Source: Oenanthe sinensis
Taxonomy: Eukaryota; Streptophyta; Magnoliopsida; Apiales; Apiaceae
Direction: 5' to 3'
DNA: 64,000 bases
Assembly (NCBI GenBank): GCA_028671895.1
Contig: CM053795.1
Span: forward strand, 11,677,501-11,741,500
Part shown: in pieces, positions 50,031-63,100 of the stretch
Layout: each line of letters starts with the position of its first letter
Numbering within the stretch: the first letter of the stretch is position 1
Notes under the pieces: model-generated
Databases searched by the model: none
What the model saw: the letters and a program-made list of their open reading frames with translations, nothing else
What the model was told of the DNA's origin: nothing
Program-made: the position numbers and the translations under genes

Positions 50031-50845
50031 GTGTGTTTGTATGTAATGCGTTGATAATATTATTGTTGGAGGGCGGTTACTTCTATCCACAAAGATCAAG
50101 AAAAGCAAAGGATCGTTTCGTTAATTTACATACACATACATACAGATACATACATACATACATACATACACTGCTAGTGCGCGCGCGTCGTCAATCGTAA
50201 TCACCCCACTCGCGTTCAATTTGCTCAGATTTGTCCTGTTTCCTCCTAACTTTTATTTATTTTACAATTAGACCCCACTTTTTTATTATTATTGTGTTTC
50301 ATGCCCTGCCCTCATCAGCATACTCAATTGTTTTATTTTGACAAACTTTGCCTCTCTGTCTTTTTTTAATATATTTTCTATGTGAAATTATTCGCAAGTT
50401 AATTTTTCACTAGCACCGCGCATTATTAGGATATAAAACAATTATTGAAATTTATATCTTCTCGTGAAATGAAAACAAATATAAACACACTTTTTAATTT
50501 ATTTTTTTAGTCTTCCTATTATTGGAATTTGCATGTGCATGTCCACAATAATTTTATTACAAATTTTTAAAAAAAGAATGACAAGGTCTACAAATAAAGT
50601 CAAGAATATTGCAAATGTTGATTAATGTTACAACTGAGTGATACAGTATCAAGGAAAGTATATAATCTAACCCCATTACCAAACAGCACAGCTAAGTCCC
50701 ACTTGCGCCGACACTCTTATATGTATCTAATCCCCCAAAATGCCACTTAATTCTCACTTAATTACCTCCCCCCCCCCCCCCCAAATGGCCAAATGCTGTT
50801 TACTGCAGTACTACAATTTTGTGTTGGAAACAACTCTTTCAACAC
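50031..50845. other. Intergenic DNA between CLB and the phytocyanin gene
   Basis: Contains an (ATAC)n microsatellite at about 50129-50170 and a run of 15 C at 50768-50782. No coding signal was found. Confidence 0.5.
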
Positions 50846-52107
50846 TCATTCCATAACAACTATCATTCCACACAATGTAATAAAACTGGCCAACCAGGGC
50901 GGGTTAGCAATGGTTGTCCTGACACCAGTACTAGGCGGTGGAGTAGTCACGTCTGGCACCGGGGGAGATGGCTCCACGTAGGCTGGTGGCGGGGGCTGGT
51001 TGAGGCTTGGTGGAAGTCCGCTGCCAGATTTTACAACAATCTCGAAAGCCATGCCCTGTTGGCATTGAACACCATCATCTGAATCAGAGAAGTAATAGTT
51101 TGTAGTGTTAACGGTTAATGGGACAGCTACAGTGAGTGATTTGTTAAACTCATTGCTTCCGCTTGAAAATGAGAAGGTGTCGTCGTCTTCAGAGTAATCG
51201 ATACTACAGTTTTTGTAGGTAGTTAAGTTATAAGTTTGTATCACACTTTGGTTTGTACTTGTCCTGAATACTGCAAGAAAAATAAAATGAAATTAATCAC
51301 GCATCTAAAGCCCTGACTGTTGTGTAATACTCCAATAAGTTTGCATTCAAAAATCAAGTTTACTTGTAACGTTCAAATCTCGGTCTCACACAAAAATAAG
51401 ACATTAAACGTTGAGCGAATATTATTAGTTGTGTGCATATATATGTTAGAAATGTTCTTGTTACTGTTATATAACTGCGTTATTGTTGCTCTGTAGTGTT
51501 AATTTACCCAAAAAATATATAGGTCCGGCATTGTATACTGGTATGTGTATCAAGACATAAACCATAACTTAAATTTGTGCATGTAGCTCTAAGAAATAAT
51601 AAACCATAACTTAAATTTGTGCATCTAACTTTAAAGAATAATAATCCGCAACTTAAATTTGTACATCCAGCTCAGCGGATAAGGATTAACAAAGCTGAGT
51701 ATCAATGTATCATCAATAAGATTTAATGTAGGCAACAATTAATATAGATACCAAATATTAACAAATTACGCAACACTAAGAAAAATTAGAAGTGATCATA
51801 ATTTGTGCATACAAAGCATAATAATATATTATAATTAGTGATGAATCTGAATGTAAGGGTGCAAAATCAAGGAGGAGGAGAAGTTACTGAGGTAATCGCC
51901 GAGATTAAATGTCTGATTAGCTGCCCAGTCAGAGTACTTAACAGCAGGAGTGCCAGTGCTTGCATTAAAGAACCACCCGGCCGCCCCACCGACAGTGTGG
52001 TTAGTGTACGTAGCAGCGGCAGCAGGCGGTGGCGAGACGACGGCGATGAGGATGACAAGGGATAGTGCTGTAAAAGGTAACCAAGTTGTGTTGTTTTTAG
52101 TTTCCAT
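50846..52107 (-). CDS. ENODL: Early nodulin-like phytocyanin, probably GPI-anchored
   Basis: Two exons (52107-51888 and 51270-50846) join through CTC A/TA to give LGDYLIF, the conserved phytocyanin strand, for 214 residues. A signal peptide covers about 1-32 (LSLVILIAVV, then AAAA), followed by NHTVGGAAGW and the plastocyanin-like fold. A Pro-rich linker (PSLNQPPPP onwards) leads to a short hydrophobic tail that may direct a GPI anchor. Copper ligands look lost: the first His is Gln in NQSVIQTYN, the ligand Cys region reads YYFSDSDDG, and the second His is Gln in VQCQQGM; the disulfide cysteines remain. This is the pattern of early nodulin-like proteins, which sit on the outer plasma membrane and do not bind copper. 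Several N-x-S/T sites fit an arabinogalactan-type glycoprotein. The single intron position is typical of the family. Confidence 0.9.
51560..51690. repeat. Three tandem 42-bp units in the phytocyanin intron
   Basis: Units start near 51560, 51602 and 51644 and share AACTTAAATTTGTGCAT with progressive divergence. Confidence 0.8.
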
Positions 52108-52146
52108 AGTCGAAAATGAACAAGTCTTGCAAATCTGAGTTTATGT

Positions 52147-52154
52147 GATATATA
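52147..52154 (-). promoter_or_regulatory. Likely TATA box of the phytocyanin gene
   Basis: TATATATC on the minus strand, about 40 bp before the start codon, giving a very short leader. Confidence 0.45.
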
Positions 52155-52387
52155 CATAATTAAAAAAAAAAGGTATAGATTTAAATTTTGATGAAATGAA
52201 TAAAGCAATGGAAGATGCCACTTTAGAAAATAAAATGAAACTTTGAATGAGTTCACATGCAATGCAACTATGCAAGACAAATAACTATAGATTTTAACAC
52301 ACATATTAAAATGTATTTTTTTTATTGAATTTAGTATAAATATAAATTTTCATTTATTTAATAAAAAATTAAATTTAATAATAAATA

Positions 52388-52646
52388 CTCCCTCCGTTCC
52401 ATAATTTTTGTCTCATTTTAACTTTTCAAAGTCTAATTTATTTAATTTTGACTAACAATTTAAAAATATTTATTTATGATTTTATGACTTTACAAATTAA
52501 TTCATAAAATAGGAGGTATAAATTTTATTATAATATTTTTTCAAAATATAAATATTATTATATAATATGTTTAGTTTAATGGTAAGAATTGATTAATTTG
52601 ATTTTAAAAAATAGAAATGAGATAAAAATTATGAGACAGAAGGGAG
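52388..52646. mobile_element. Stowaway MITE
   Basis: Starts CTCCCTCCGTTCCATAATTT and ends AAATTATGAGACAGAAGGGAG, long inverted termini flanked by TA at 52386-52387 and 52647-52648; 259 bp, non-coding, between the phytocyanin gene and BCHC1. Confidence 0.88.
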
Positions 52647-52648
52647 TA

Positions 52649-53400
52649 AGTTTTTGTATTGGCCACATGGTGTGGAACCCACTGCCGACTGAACAGTTCA
52701 GGCCTCAAATTTGTTTGTTTAGGTTCAGCTTTGAATTTTGTTGCCCTCCGTAAAATTTTGTATATCTGTATCAAATTTTAAAATCAAATCAAAAATTTAG
52801 AATTTAATAAAATACAACCATGTTGGAATGAATCAGTATCCATCCGATGAATTATTTTATCATCCTTGACAACATCTCTTATATAAAATAAATATTTCAG
52901 TAGATTCGAGTGACAGTCGTGGATATTGTGTGAAGGAAAACGCAGATTTAAAAGGTGCGTCGCATACAACGCAAGTTCAAAATGCGTTTCTTAAAAATTA
53001 TTTTCCCCCCAAATTTTTTAATTAAAATAATTAATAAAAACGCATTTTAAATTTATATTTCCTAAAAATGAAATTTAAAGTTACGAATTTAAGTAGTACG
53101 AAAGATCATTTTTTTGAATTATGATATTTTAGATCATTATATTTTAAATTGTGATAAAACGGGCCAACACCCAGTACGATAGCATATGTCGTATATGTAT
53201 AATGTATTGTTCATTCCCTAGTATATCTGACCTTCATTTCGTTAAAGAAATTTGGTTTGTAAAATATAAACTGTTAATTTGTCAAAAGTTTTATGTACTT
53301 TTCTGAATACAAGGATTACAAGAGAAAAATACAAAGTTTTTGTTTTTTTATGATAGAAAAATAGAATGTTCATAGTCACGTCACAGGGAGATGGTATTAA
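52649..53400. other. Intergenic DNA upstream of BCHC1
   Basis: No exon seen. It forms the shared divergent upstream region of the phytocyanin gene (minus) and BCHC1 (plus). Confidence 0.4.
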
Positions 53401-53546
53401 TGTATATGATGATAATAAGCGATCGGCCCTACACTCTCGCGCTCAAATCGCCTCATATTTCTACACCCTTGTCAAAATCATTTTGATCATCTTTCTTCAA
53501 TTCCCAGCTAATCTCAACCATTTCTCCATCCAATTCGATCTCAAAG

Positions 53547-54122
53547 GTAATTCATTACATACATACATACATACATACATACATTTTGATCCTCTTCTTT
53601 ACTCGGATCCGTATATCATATTTCTCATTCTCTCCATCTATGATCTATGCATGCATGCGTTCACATGTCATATACGTAGAATATATGCTTACAGATGATT
53701 TATCATACGTTTAGGTTGATTTTGCCCGTTAGCTGATTTATACTGAGCTGGATCATTATTTTTAGGCAGTTTCATGATATTTTTTTATTAACTTGTATTG
53801 GTTGGGGACTGTTGTGTGTGTTTGTTTGAATATTTGTTAATTGATATTAATGCCGGAAATGCAAATAGCAATGACTGGATTAAGCTTGAAATCGATATAC
53901 TATTGCTACACTAGCCCACATTATCAAATTACTCAATCATGTGTGAGATTGTTTTGTTTCAGAAAGTAACAACGTTGTATACTATAGAGCCGGAAACCTC
54001 TTAACAGCAAACACTGCGCTCATTCTTTGTCGATAACATCATTCTTGTTGAATTTTAGTTCATATAATGTTTATAAATGTATGTTCTTTAATTACGACTC
54101 ATGTTGGAGTTGTGCTTTTCAG
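53547..54122 (+). other. Proposed intron in the BCHC1 5' leader
   Basis: A GTAATT donor after CGATCTCAAAG and a TTTTCAG acceptor before GCCGAG leave a leader exon of unknown start and a 576-bp intron that begins with an (ATAC)n microsatellite (about 53556-53582). Confidence 0.55.
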
Positions 54123-54168
54123 GCCGAGTACTTTGAATTGGTTTGTATGAGGGATTATTAGAGTAGAA

Positions 54169-57100
54169 ATGGAAGAAGAAGAGTTGCAAGATAATAAAGA
54201 CACTTTTGGCAAAAATTCAAGTATTGATGAAAAAAATCGAAATATGGATGAAACAGTAGGAACATCTAGTACAGAAAATTTTGACATTAGTGAACGTAGG
54301 TCAGATCAGGTAGGTGATAATGCAGATCAAGAGGTTGGAACTTCAAACAGAGGGGATGATGGTATGTTTGAGCAGGGGTCTTTAAAAGGCAAGGGAAAGG
54401 CTTCTGGAAACTCTCAGGGGGAGCTCGATGATTTAGATCAGCCTTGGGGCCCAGTGCCTGATATGCAGTCCATGGACATTGGACAGATTGACTCATTAGA
54501 TAATCTTGATTCTACTTTGCTTCTACACGAAGGTGGTGGCAAATCTCATGCAGGTTCACCAAACAAACCCAAGCCCAAGCCCAAGCTTGATATGTCTAAT
54601 CTTACTCCAGAAATCCTGCATATGGTGGATTCTGCTATTATGGGTAAGCCTGAAAGCATGGATACATTAAAGGATATTGTGAGTGGTGACTCTGAGAGTT
54701 TTGATAATGGAGAAGAGGCAGAGGCAGAAAAAATCGCTCTGTTGGTAGTTGATTCTCTTCTTGCAACGATGGGAGGTGTTGAATCTTTTGATGACGAAGA
54801 CACTAATCCTCCCAGTGTGATGCTAAACTCTAGGGCTGCTGTAGTGGCAGGTGAGCTTATTCCTTGGCTCCCTTCCGTAGGAGATTTTGAGGGTCTAATG
54901 TCAGCAAGGACTCGGATGGTTAGAGGATTGCGGGCCATACTGCGTGCTTGTACAAGAAACAGATCTATGTGCTCCTCAGCTGGTCTCTTGAGTGTTCTTC
55001 TTCAGTCAGCTGAGAAGATTTTCCTTCATGATGCAAGTGTAGCAAAGAAACTGCAATGGGATGGAACTCCTTTGTGCCACTGCATCCAGTACTTAGCTGA
55101 GCATTCACTCAAAGTGAATGATTTGCATAAGTGGTTTGAAGTCATTACAAGAACACTAAACACAGATTGGGCAGCTCGTTTAATGCTGGCACTGGAGAAA
55201 GGCATGTATGGGAAAGAGTCAACTGGTCCAGCATGTACATTTGAGTTCGATGGTGAAAGTTCTGCATTGCTTGGTCCTGGAGATAGCAATTGGCCATTTG
55301 TAAATGGATATGCATTTGCAACATGGATTTACATGGAATCATTTGCAGACAATCTAAACACAGTCGCTGCTGCTGCGGCAATATCTAGTGCTGCTGTATC
55401 CAAATCAGGAAAATCAACTATGTCAGCCGCCGCCGCCGCCGCCGCACTAGTTGGTGAAGGCACTGCCAATATGCCACGACTGTTCAGTTTCATATCTTCT
55501 GACAATCAAATTATTGAGGCCTACTTTCATGCTCAATTTTTGGTGGTTGAAATTGGTATTGGAAAGGGAAAGAAAACTTCTGTCCATTTTAAACATGCTT
55601 TTAAGCCGCAATGTTGGTATTTTCTCGGCGTGGAGCATACTAGCAAACAAGTGTTACTTGGTAAGGCAGAGAGTGTACTAAGATTGTATATTGATGGATC
55701 CTTGTATGAAAGTATCCCGTATGAATATCCCAAAATTACTAAGCCACTTGCCTTTTGCTGTATTGGGACTAATCAACCACCAACAATGGCTGATCTGCAT
55801 CGCCGTAGTCATCAATGCCCGTTGTTTGCTGAGATGGGACCTATATATATCTTCAAAGACTCAATTGGACCAGAAAAAATGGCCCGCATAGCTGCTAGAG
55901 GAGGAGATTCATTTCCCTTTTTTGGTAATGGGTCAGGACTACCATGGATATCCACAAATGATTTTGTGCGAAGTAAGGCAGAAGAAAGTGCACTGTTGGA
56001 TGCAGAAATTGGAGGGTGCCTTCACTTACTCTATCACCCAAGTCTACTCAGTGGGCGTTTCTGTTCAGATGCTTCCCCTTCCGGTGCTGCAGGTTTGTGT
56101 ATAGAATAGTTTATATTATTAAAGCAACACTTGACAATATATTACAATTAATTAGAATTTAAATTATCAAGTCAAATACTGAATTTTCTTTTTGTAGCCA
56201 CACAATTGTACGTCAGTTTCCCTACTGGTTATTGTAAGATTCATTTTTAGGGTCTGGATTACCGGAGATGTAAAATCTTATAGTGATACTCAGAAACATC
56301 GTCCTAATTTTCTTTTGCATCATATTTTTTCCCTACATATTAGCTATGTTTTCTTATTACTTACGAAGTAGTTTGTTACATGTTAGGTATGCTTAGAAGG
56401 CCTGCTGAAGTTCTTGGCCGAGTACATGTTGCTACTAGAATGAGACCTGCAGAGGCTTTGTGGTCTTTAGCTTATGGAGGACCCATGTCTTTACTTCCTT
56501 TGGCAGTAAGCAACATCGATGAAAGTAGTTTGGAACCTCAGCAGGGGACACTTTCTTCATCTGTGTCCTCAACTACACTTGCTGCCTCAATATTCAGAAT
56601 TATTTCCATGGCCATTCAACACCCTGGCAACAGTGAAGAATTGTGTCGAATAAGAGGGCCTGAGATCCTGTCAAAAATTTTGAATCATCTCACACAAAAT
56701 TTATCTTCACCTGATGTCATAAAAAATGGAACAGTCGATGATGAAGAACTTGTTGAAGCAATTGTTACCTTGTGCCAGTCTCAAAATTATAACCATGCGC
56801 TGAAAGTCCAGTTTTTCAGTACATTGTTACTGGATCTGAAACTATGGAGCCGATGCAGCTATGCAATACAAAAGAAGCTTTTGTCATCTCTTGCAGATAT
56901 AGTATTTACCCAAGCATCTGTAATGCGAGATGCCAATGCTATTCAGACGCTTCTTGATGGCTGCAGGAAATGTTATTGGGCTCTTCCTGAAAAAGATTCC
57001 GTCAACACATTTTCTCAAACAGAGGCAACGCGTCCTATTAGTAAAGTGAATGATTTAGTCGATGAACTTTTGGTTGCCATCGAACTCTTAATAGTGGAAG

Positions 57101-60100
57101 CTTCTCCCTCACTGGCTGTTGATGATATATGTTGTTTACTTGGATTCATGGTCGATTGTCCACAGCTTAACCAGGTTAACATTATTTAGTCTTCAAAAAT
57201 GACTGCATGACATTGGAAATAAGAGATAATGGTTAAACCCTAGAATATGCAATGAATAAAAAACCTATTCCTCACCAACTAAAAGCCTTAACCTTTGAGG
57301 AATATATAAAAATCCTGAACCATACTCGCTCCTGGCAAAAAATACTAGAAATGCTAAATTATAAATTTATAATTATCCCAACTTATTAATATATCTACTT
57401 CCACTCTAGAGAAGTTTTTGTCTATCCTTTATGGACCAATCTGTATTCTGGAAGTCGGGCAGCTCTATACCCTTGAATCCATAAGGACTACTGAAAGGAT
57501 ATTTTGGTGAAGGTCTGGCAAATTTCCTCAGCCTTCATAAACTTGGGCATTCAAACTTCAGTCACATACCAACCTAAACATATATGGACCTATGGTCTTT
57601 CCAGATCACTTATTTGTTATAGACTTATAGGAAAGATGTCCTAATTCGAGCTAAGCTGCCTTTCTTTTAGGCTTACAAATTCTACCTATTTTCTACTTGG
57701 TCAGTGATCTATGTTTAACAACTTGCATATATTTTAGGATTACACCCAAACCCCACGCCTTTAGGTTCTTGGAGTGTTGTTCACCTAGCATACTATATAA
57801 TATTGTTTCCCTGAATATTGGCATTTATTATTACTTAAATGTTGTTTACCATCTCATTTTTGTAACTATGTTCATCCAGGTTCAGAGGGTATTGCACCTG
57901 ATACACAGATTAGTAGTTCAGCCAAATACATCCAGGGCACAAACATTTGCAAAGGCATTTATATCATCTGGAGGTATAGAATCACTTCTTGTCCTACTGC
58001 AACGTGAGGCAAATGCTGGAGATTCTGGAGCATCAGATTTATTAGCTGAGAACAAATTAAATTCTTCGGCCCAAGTATTTGAATGTCGAAATAGTGGACA
58101 GGTTCTAGAAAGTAGCAAAGCTGATTATGTAGGCACAGAGAACCCAAGAGGATCTTTTGAAAGCAAGAGTCAATATAGTGATGGTGGTCTGATTCTTAGT
58201 CGAACATGCTCTAGTGTTGGAAGAGCAGATCTTAGTCGAACATGCTCTAGTGTTGGAAGAAGAATGTCTGCTGCTTCTGAAAACTCTTTATTAAGAAATC
58301 TGGAAAGTGTACGCTCTTCAATGACCGGTGAAAATGTGAGGAATAATGTTTACAATGTTGATCATAGTGACGGTATACTTGTTGCCATTATTGGCCTTTT
58401 AGGTGCTCTGGTTATATCAGGACAATTGGATTTTGGTCCGCATGTTGTTCCTACTATGACAGGTGACCTAATGGATATAGTAGAGGGGAGTGGCACCATG
58501 TTTGATGATAAAGTTTCTCTTCTTCATTTTGCTTTACAGAAGGTCTTTCAAGCAGCACCAAACAGGCTTTTTACTAGCAATGTCTGTATAGCGTTATTGG
58601 GTGCATCGGTATGCCACAAAATCCCTGTACTCTTTTTGTAGATTGCATTAATCAGTGTCATTAGTGCCTAATCTCATTTAACCATGATAATTTTTAATAT
58701 TGACCTAATGTAACCAAATAATTTTTTTAAAGTTTTAAGCTTCCTCTTATCTCAACCTAGTTTATAACAATGACTTGTAAGAGTAGGAAAAAAACATACA
58801 ATTTACTCGGGTAGATATTATTTCACCAATACATCCACATTGTCATTATTCTTTGAAATTTTCCTCCGCCACTAGTAACCCATATGCATTTTGGCTCATA
58901 AGCTGTACTTGGAGCAATAGTGGCATAAATTTCCTTTGATTTTTAAACGGTTTATAATTGATGTTTATATCAAGTTGTGAAACTTATATATTTGCTCTAA
59001 TATTTCAGATAAATGTGTCTTCAACAGATGATGGGATGAACTTCTATGATTCTCGTCATCGCTTTGAGCATTTAGAGATTTTATTGGTTCTTTTGCGTTC
59101 ACTTCCTTTTGCATCTAAGGAACTGCAAGATCGAGCACTACAGGTACTATCTTATTTCCCTGCCCCCTTGTCACTCACTAGATCCCTAATATGCATTTTT
59201 ATTTAAGAAATCTTAGTTTGTATATCATGCACATTCAAAACCTGTCCATGGCTCGGTGCATTTCATTTCACATACTACTATTAGTTGAAGAAGGAAGAGT
59301 TGTATTCAGAGTCGATTTAACATGTGGAATAGATAAAATCATGGTTAGACCCTTGTGGAAGCATATATATATATATATGGGTTTTATTCAATGGAGTACT
59401 CATAAATGGAGTACTATATGTCCTACAATATATTCTGCAATATGTTTTGCAATATACTGTAAGCAAAACATACCGCATTTAGTTTTCCATTTAAGAGTAA
59501 TCCATTGAACTTTTGTCTATATCAGAAAACTAGAAACCTGAATTTGTTTATCCAAATGATAAAGAATTTGACCTCATGTTGGACCATTTATGGTGAAGGT
59601 ATAAGAGTTTGCAGGATGCATGAGTTGTATGAGTTCATATGTTCTTTTAGTTTATCAAGAGATGATAATTAATGATAAAACAATCCATTTACACACTTCT
59701 GTGATGATTTCTTATTTGATTGTGGGTAAAGTGGTTTGCTTGATTAGCCAAAAACTTGCATTTTCAGCCCTTCTGAAAATTCTGGAACTCATATCGGTTC
59801 ATATATGCTCCACAAGTGTACCTTTTAAGACTTCTAGTTACTATTTTTTTCCCGAACTTCAGGTCATGTCATCGAGTGCTCAATTTTTTACACCATATGT
59901 GCGGCAACAGACAAAGACACTAGAATGATTTAACCAACTCACCAAGCTTCATTGTTTTGACCTTGTTCTAGAGGATAAATTGGACAATAATCTTTGTCTG
60001 GAGTGATTATCTAACAAAAAAAAGGTTTCTGAAGTGATTGAAATTGGGTCTGTAAGTAGCTTGAAGAGCCATACAAAGGCAAAGGTGAAGTTGAAGCACA

Positions 60101-63100
60101 CAATATTCAGACAAAAAAGATGGAAGCTCATTGTTTTGAGCCATAAGAAATACATAATGAATCATGGATTTGTAAAATACAGATTACAGAGGCACCAATA
60201 TATTCATAGATGACACAGAATATATGCCAGAAAGTATTGTCTTGGGTTTTCAACTTATCATTGTGACAAGGAGACTGAATTATGGAATATATTGCACAGT
60301 ACTAAATGAATGCAGATAAGCAAACAACAGTTGGCAGTAATGTTCGATAAGATACGCACATACAAAAAATGAGTTTGGGATCTATATTACATTATTTTAC
60401 TACTGTCATTAAAATCAAGTTTGTGCATTAGTTAATTTATGTGTTGAGGATTGATTACTTCAGTATGAGTTGCTTCGTTTGGTTACAAGTTTAGTACCAA
60501 ATTACTAGGTTAAATGTTAACAAATATTCTTTTTGTCTCTGCCTTCTCAGTCTTTGTGAGATTAATTTCCAGTTTCTCAACTGTCTTCTCGATTTGATTT
60601 CAGGATCTTCTGTTTTTGGCATGCAGTCATCATGAAAATAGAAGAAGTCTAACCCAAATGGAGGAGTGGCCTGAGTGGATCTTGGAGGTCCTCATATCTA
60701 ATTATGAGGTAGCATATTGTTACTTTTATTGTTATGAAAAACAAAGATTGAATGTGTTTTTGTTTCCTCTTATTGATAAGAGAAAATTATGTACAAATTA
60801 TGGTAAATCTCTGCATTCTGTAATACTTACTGCAATATATGAAAAATCCTATTATTTTCTGTAGGTCTTTGTAATATTCTAATCGTTATACTTTTCCCTG
60901 CAGATTGGGACCAGTAAAGGGGCGAACTCTAATACTGTGAAAGATGTGGAAGACCTTATACACAATTTCCTTATAATTATGCTAGAGCATTCTATGCGCC
61001 AGAAGGATGGATGGAAGGTATAACATATGACCTCTTCTTTGGTTCTAATTTAATATTTATTGCACCAGTCCCGTATCTTTACGAGTCCGTGTTCCTTTTT
61101 ATTATCATGTCTTAGAATCATGGAGCATACACATGCACACAACCAGGGATGAAGCTAGAGTTCTTTCATAGGGGGTGCCAAAATAAAAAATTTACGCAAC
61201 ATTTACATAGCTAAGCATGGTAAATGCCACCTGATTGTTTTACCTTTTTATGGATATGTAGAGAAAAACATATAAAAAAAATGCAAAGCAGTAGCAGTAG
61301 GTGGTAGGATAATATATGCACGGAGTACTGAAATTTAATACCTTATTAAGCCGAGGTTATGATATCATCACTTATAAAGATTAATTATTCTGGTTTTCAT
61401 GTTTTTTCAAGACTAAGCTACAGTAACTGGTAGAAATATAGAACTATGTATGCAAGGAGTACTTAAACTTAAGACATTATTGGGACCACGGTTAAGGTAT
61501 CATCTTTTTTAAGAATAATGAATCTGGTTTGATGTTTCTCAAACCAAGCTAAATCTCTATTTTTCCTTTACAAGCTTGCAACCTATACATCTTGAGGGGT
61601 TTTATTCCCATTATGTTATATCACCCTTTTAAGATGTTCATGGAATATAATTTGATTATATAATTCAGTACCATTAGTTAATTTCTTTTTGTACGATCAT
61701 TGTTTTACTTGACAGGATATTGAAGCTACAATTCATTGTGCAGAGTGGCTTTGCATGGTTGGTGGATCTAGTACAGGAGAACAACGAGTCAGGTGCTTTC
61801 CTGTGTTAATAAACTTTGTAACCCTGAAAACTATCTAAAGCAGACGATTAAGGCATGTCCATTTAGTTTGAATATGTAATTTTTCTACTTCTATCTATTT
61901 CTATAGTTATCCATATATTAAGTTGTTGACGAGTTACACTTTTCGTACTGAGACGAGGTGTTATATTTATTGGCTCTTGTGTATTTCCCCAAATTACAAG
62001 CACCAGTAGAGAGGAGAGAAGGGACCATAGATGCTGATCTGACCCTGGGCAACCGGGATAGGGTTCCATAGACATGAAGTCAGATGCTTGCTGTGTACTT
62101 TTTTAGTGCATCTGATCAATACAACTCAACAATACTGCTTATGTATGTGTTACTTGGAAACTTTCATAGCTAGTAGGAAATAACAAGCTTAAAACCAGAG
62201 AGCTCTTGATCTATCAGTATCGCCCTCATTCTCAGGGGTTCGAGGGTTCAAGCATTGTCGAAGGCAGATTGAGTGTGTCAGTGTGTTCAATTAGCAAAAT
62301 AAAATGTTTATCAATATTTTATCGTCAAAAAGTTTTCAACCACAACTTAAAGAAATTAATAGTAGTGAGTGTGCATGCACTAGTAAAGTGCCACGACAAT
62401 TATTATAAAACCCATTTGATGGTTATTCAAAGTACTAATTTATATGTCCCATAGCGGCCAACATATTAAAGTTGTAAGCAGCCATTACTCAATTTAAGCT
62501 AATAATGTTTTTGATCTATTTAATCCATAGAGGAAATAAATTTATTTCTGGTATAATGTGCATTATATTTTTATTGCCTTTTATTAAATTGACTTCTAAA
62601 CTATCTGAATTTACAAGTATGCCAAACTGTCATTTAGAAAGGTCCAGTATGTACCTGACATAAAGGAAAGAAAACCTTTCTAGTTTCTAGTCCATTTTTT
62701 GTTTTTCCGAGCAAACCAAAGGTTCCAACATTATTATGTAATTTTGACGTACAATGGTGTCTATCTGAAAATATCAACATCAATCTCAATTGTTTCTACT
62801 CCATCTCCATTTCTTTTGTTGATTTGCAAGAAGGTAAAATAGGAGACATGATGTGGCAGAAAGTAGGAACTTATTTTAGTTTTTGGTGTCGCATTTTCAA
62901 TAGCTACTGCTAGTTCAATCACAATAATACATTCCGGAATGTTATAAATGATATAGTGGTGATTAAATCTTCTTTGTGTCTGAAGACGGGAAGAATCACT
63001 GCCAATTTTCAAAAGAAGGCTGTTGGGGGAATTGCTGGATTTTACTGCCAGAGAACTACAGGTTCAGGTAAAAGAAAATTCTTTGCGTCATTTTTTTATA

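Noticed and set aside
53366..53698. 110-residue plus-strand frame before BCHC1
   Set aside because: It crosses the likely leader exon, its donor site and an ATAC microsatellite (repeated Tyr-Ile-His), so it is not coding.
54546..54938. 130-residue minus-strand frame within BCHC1
   Set aside because: Opposite-strand shadow of the first large BCHC1 exon, which has clear family similarity.
59620..59928. 102-residue frame in BCHC1 intron 4
   Set aside because: It lies between well-supported exons, has no family likeness, and splicing 59143 to 60604 keeps the BCHC1 frame.
62180..62300. Possible SINE (GGTTCGAGGGTTCAAGC) in a BCHC1 intron
   Set aside because: A B-box-like word is present, but no A box at the right spacing, tail or target duplication was found.
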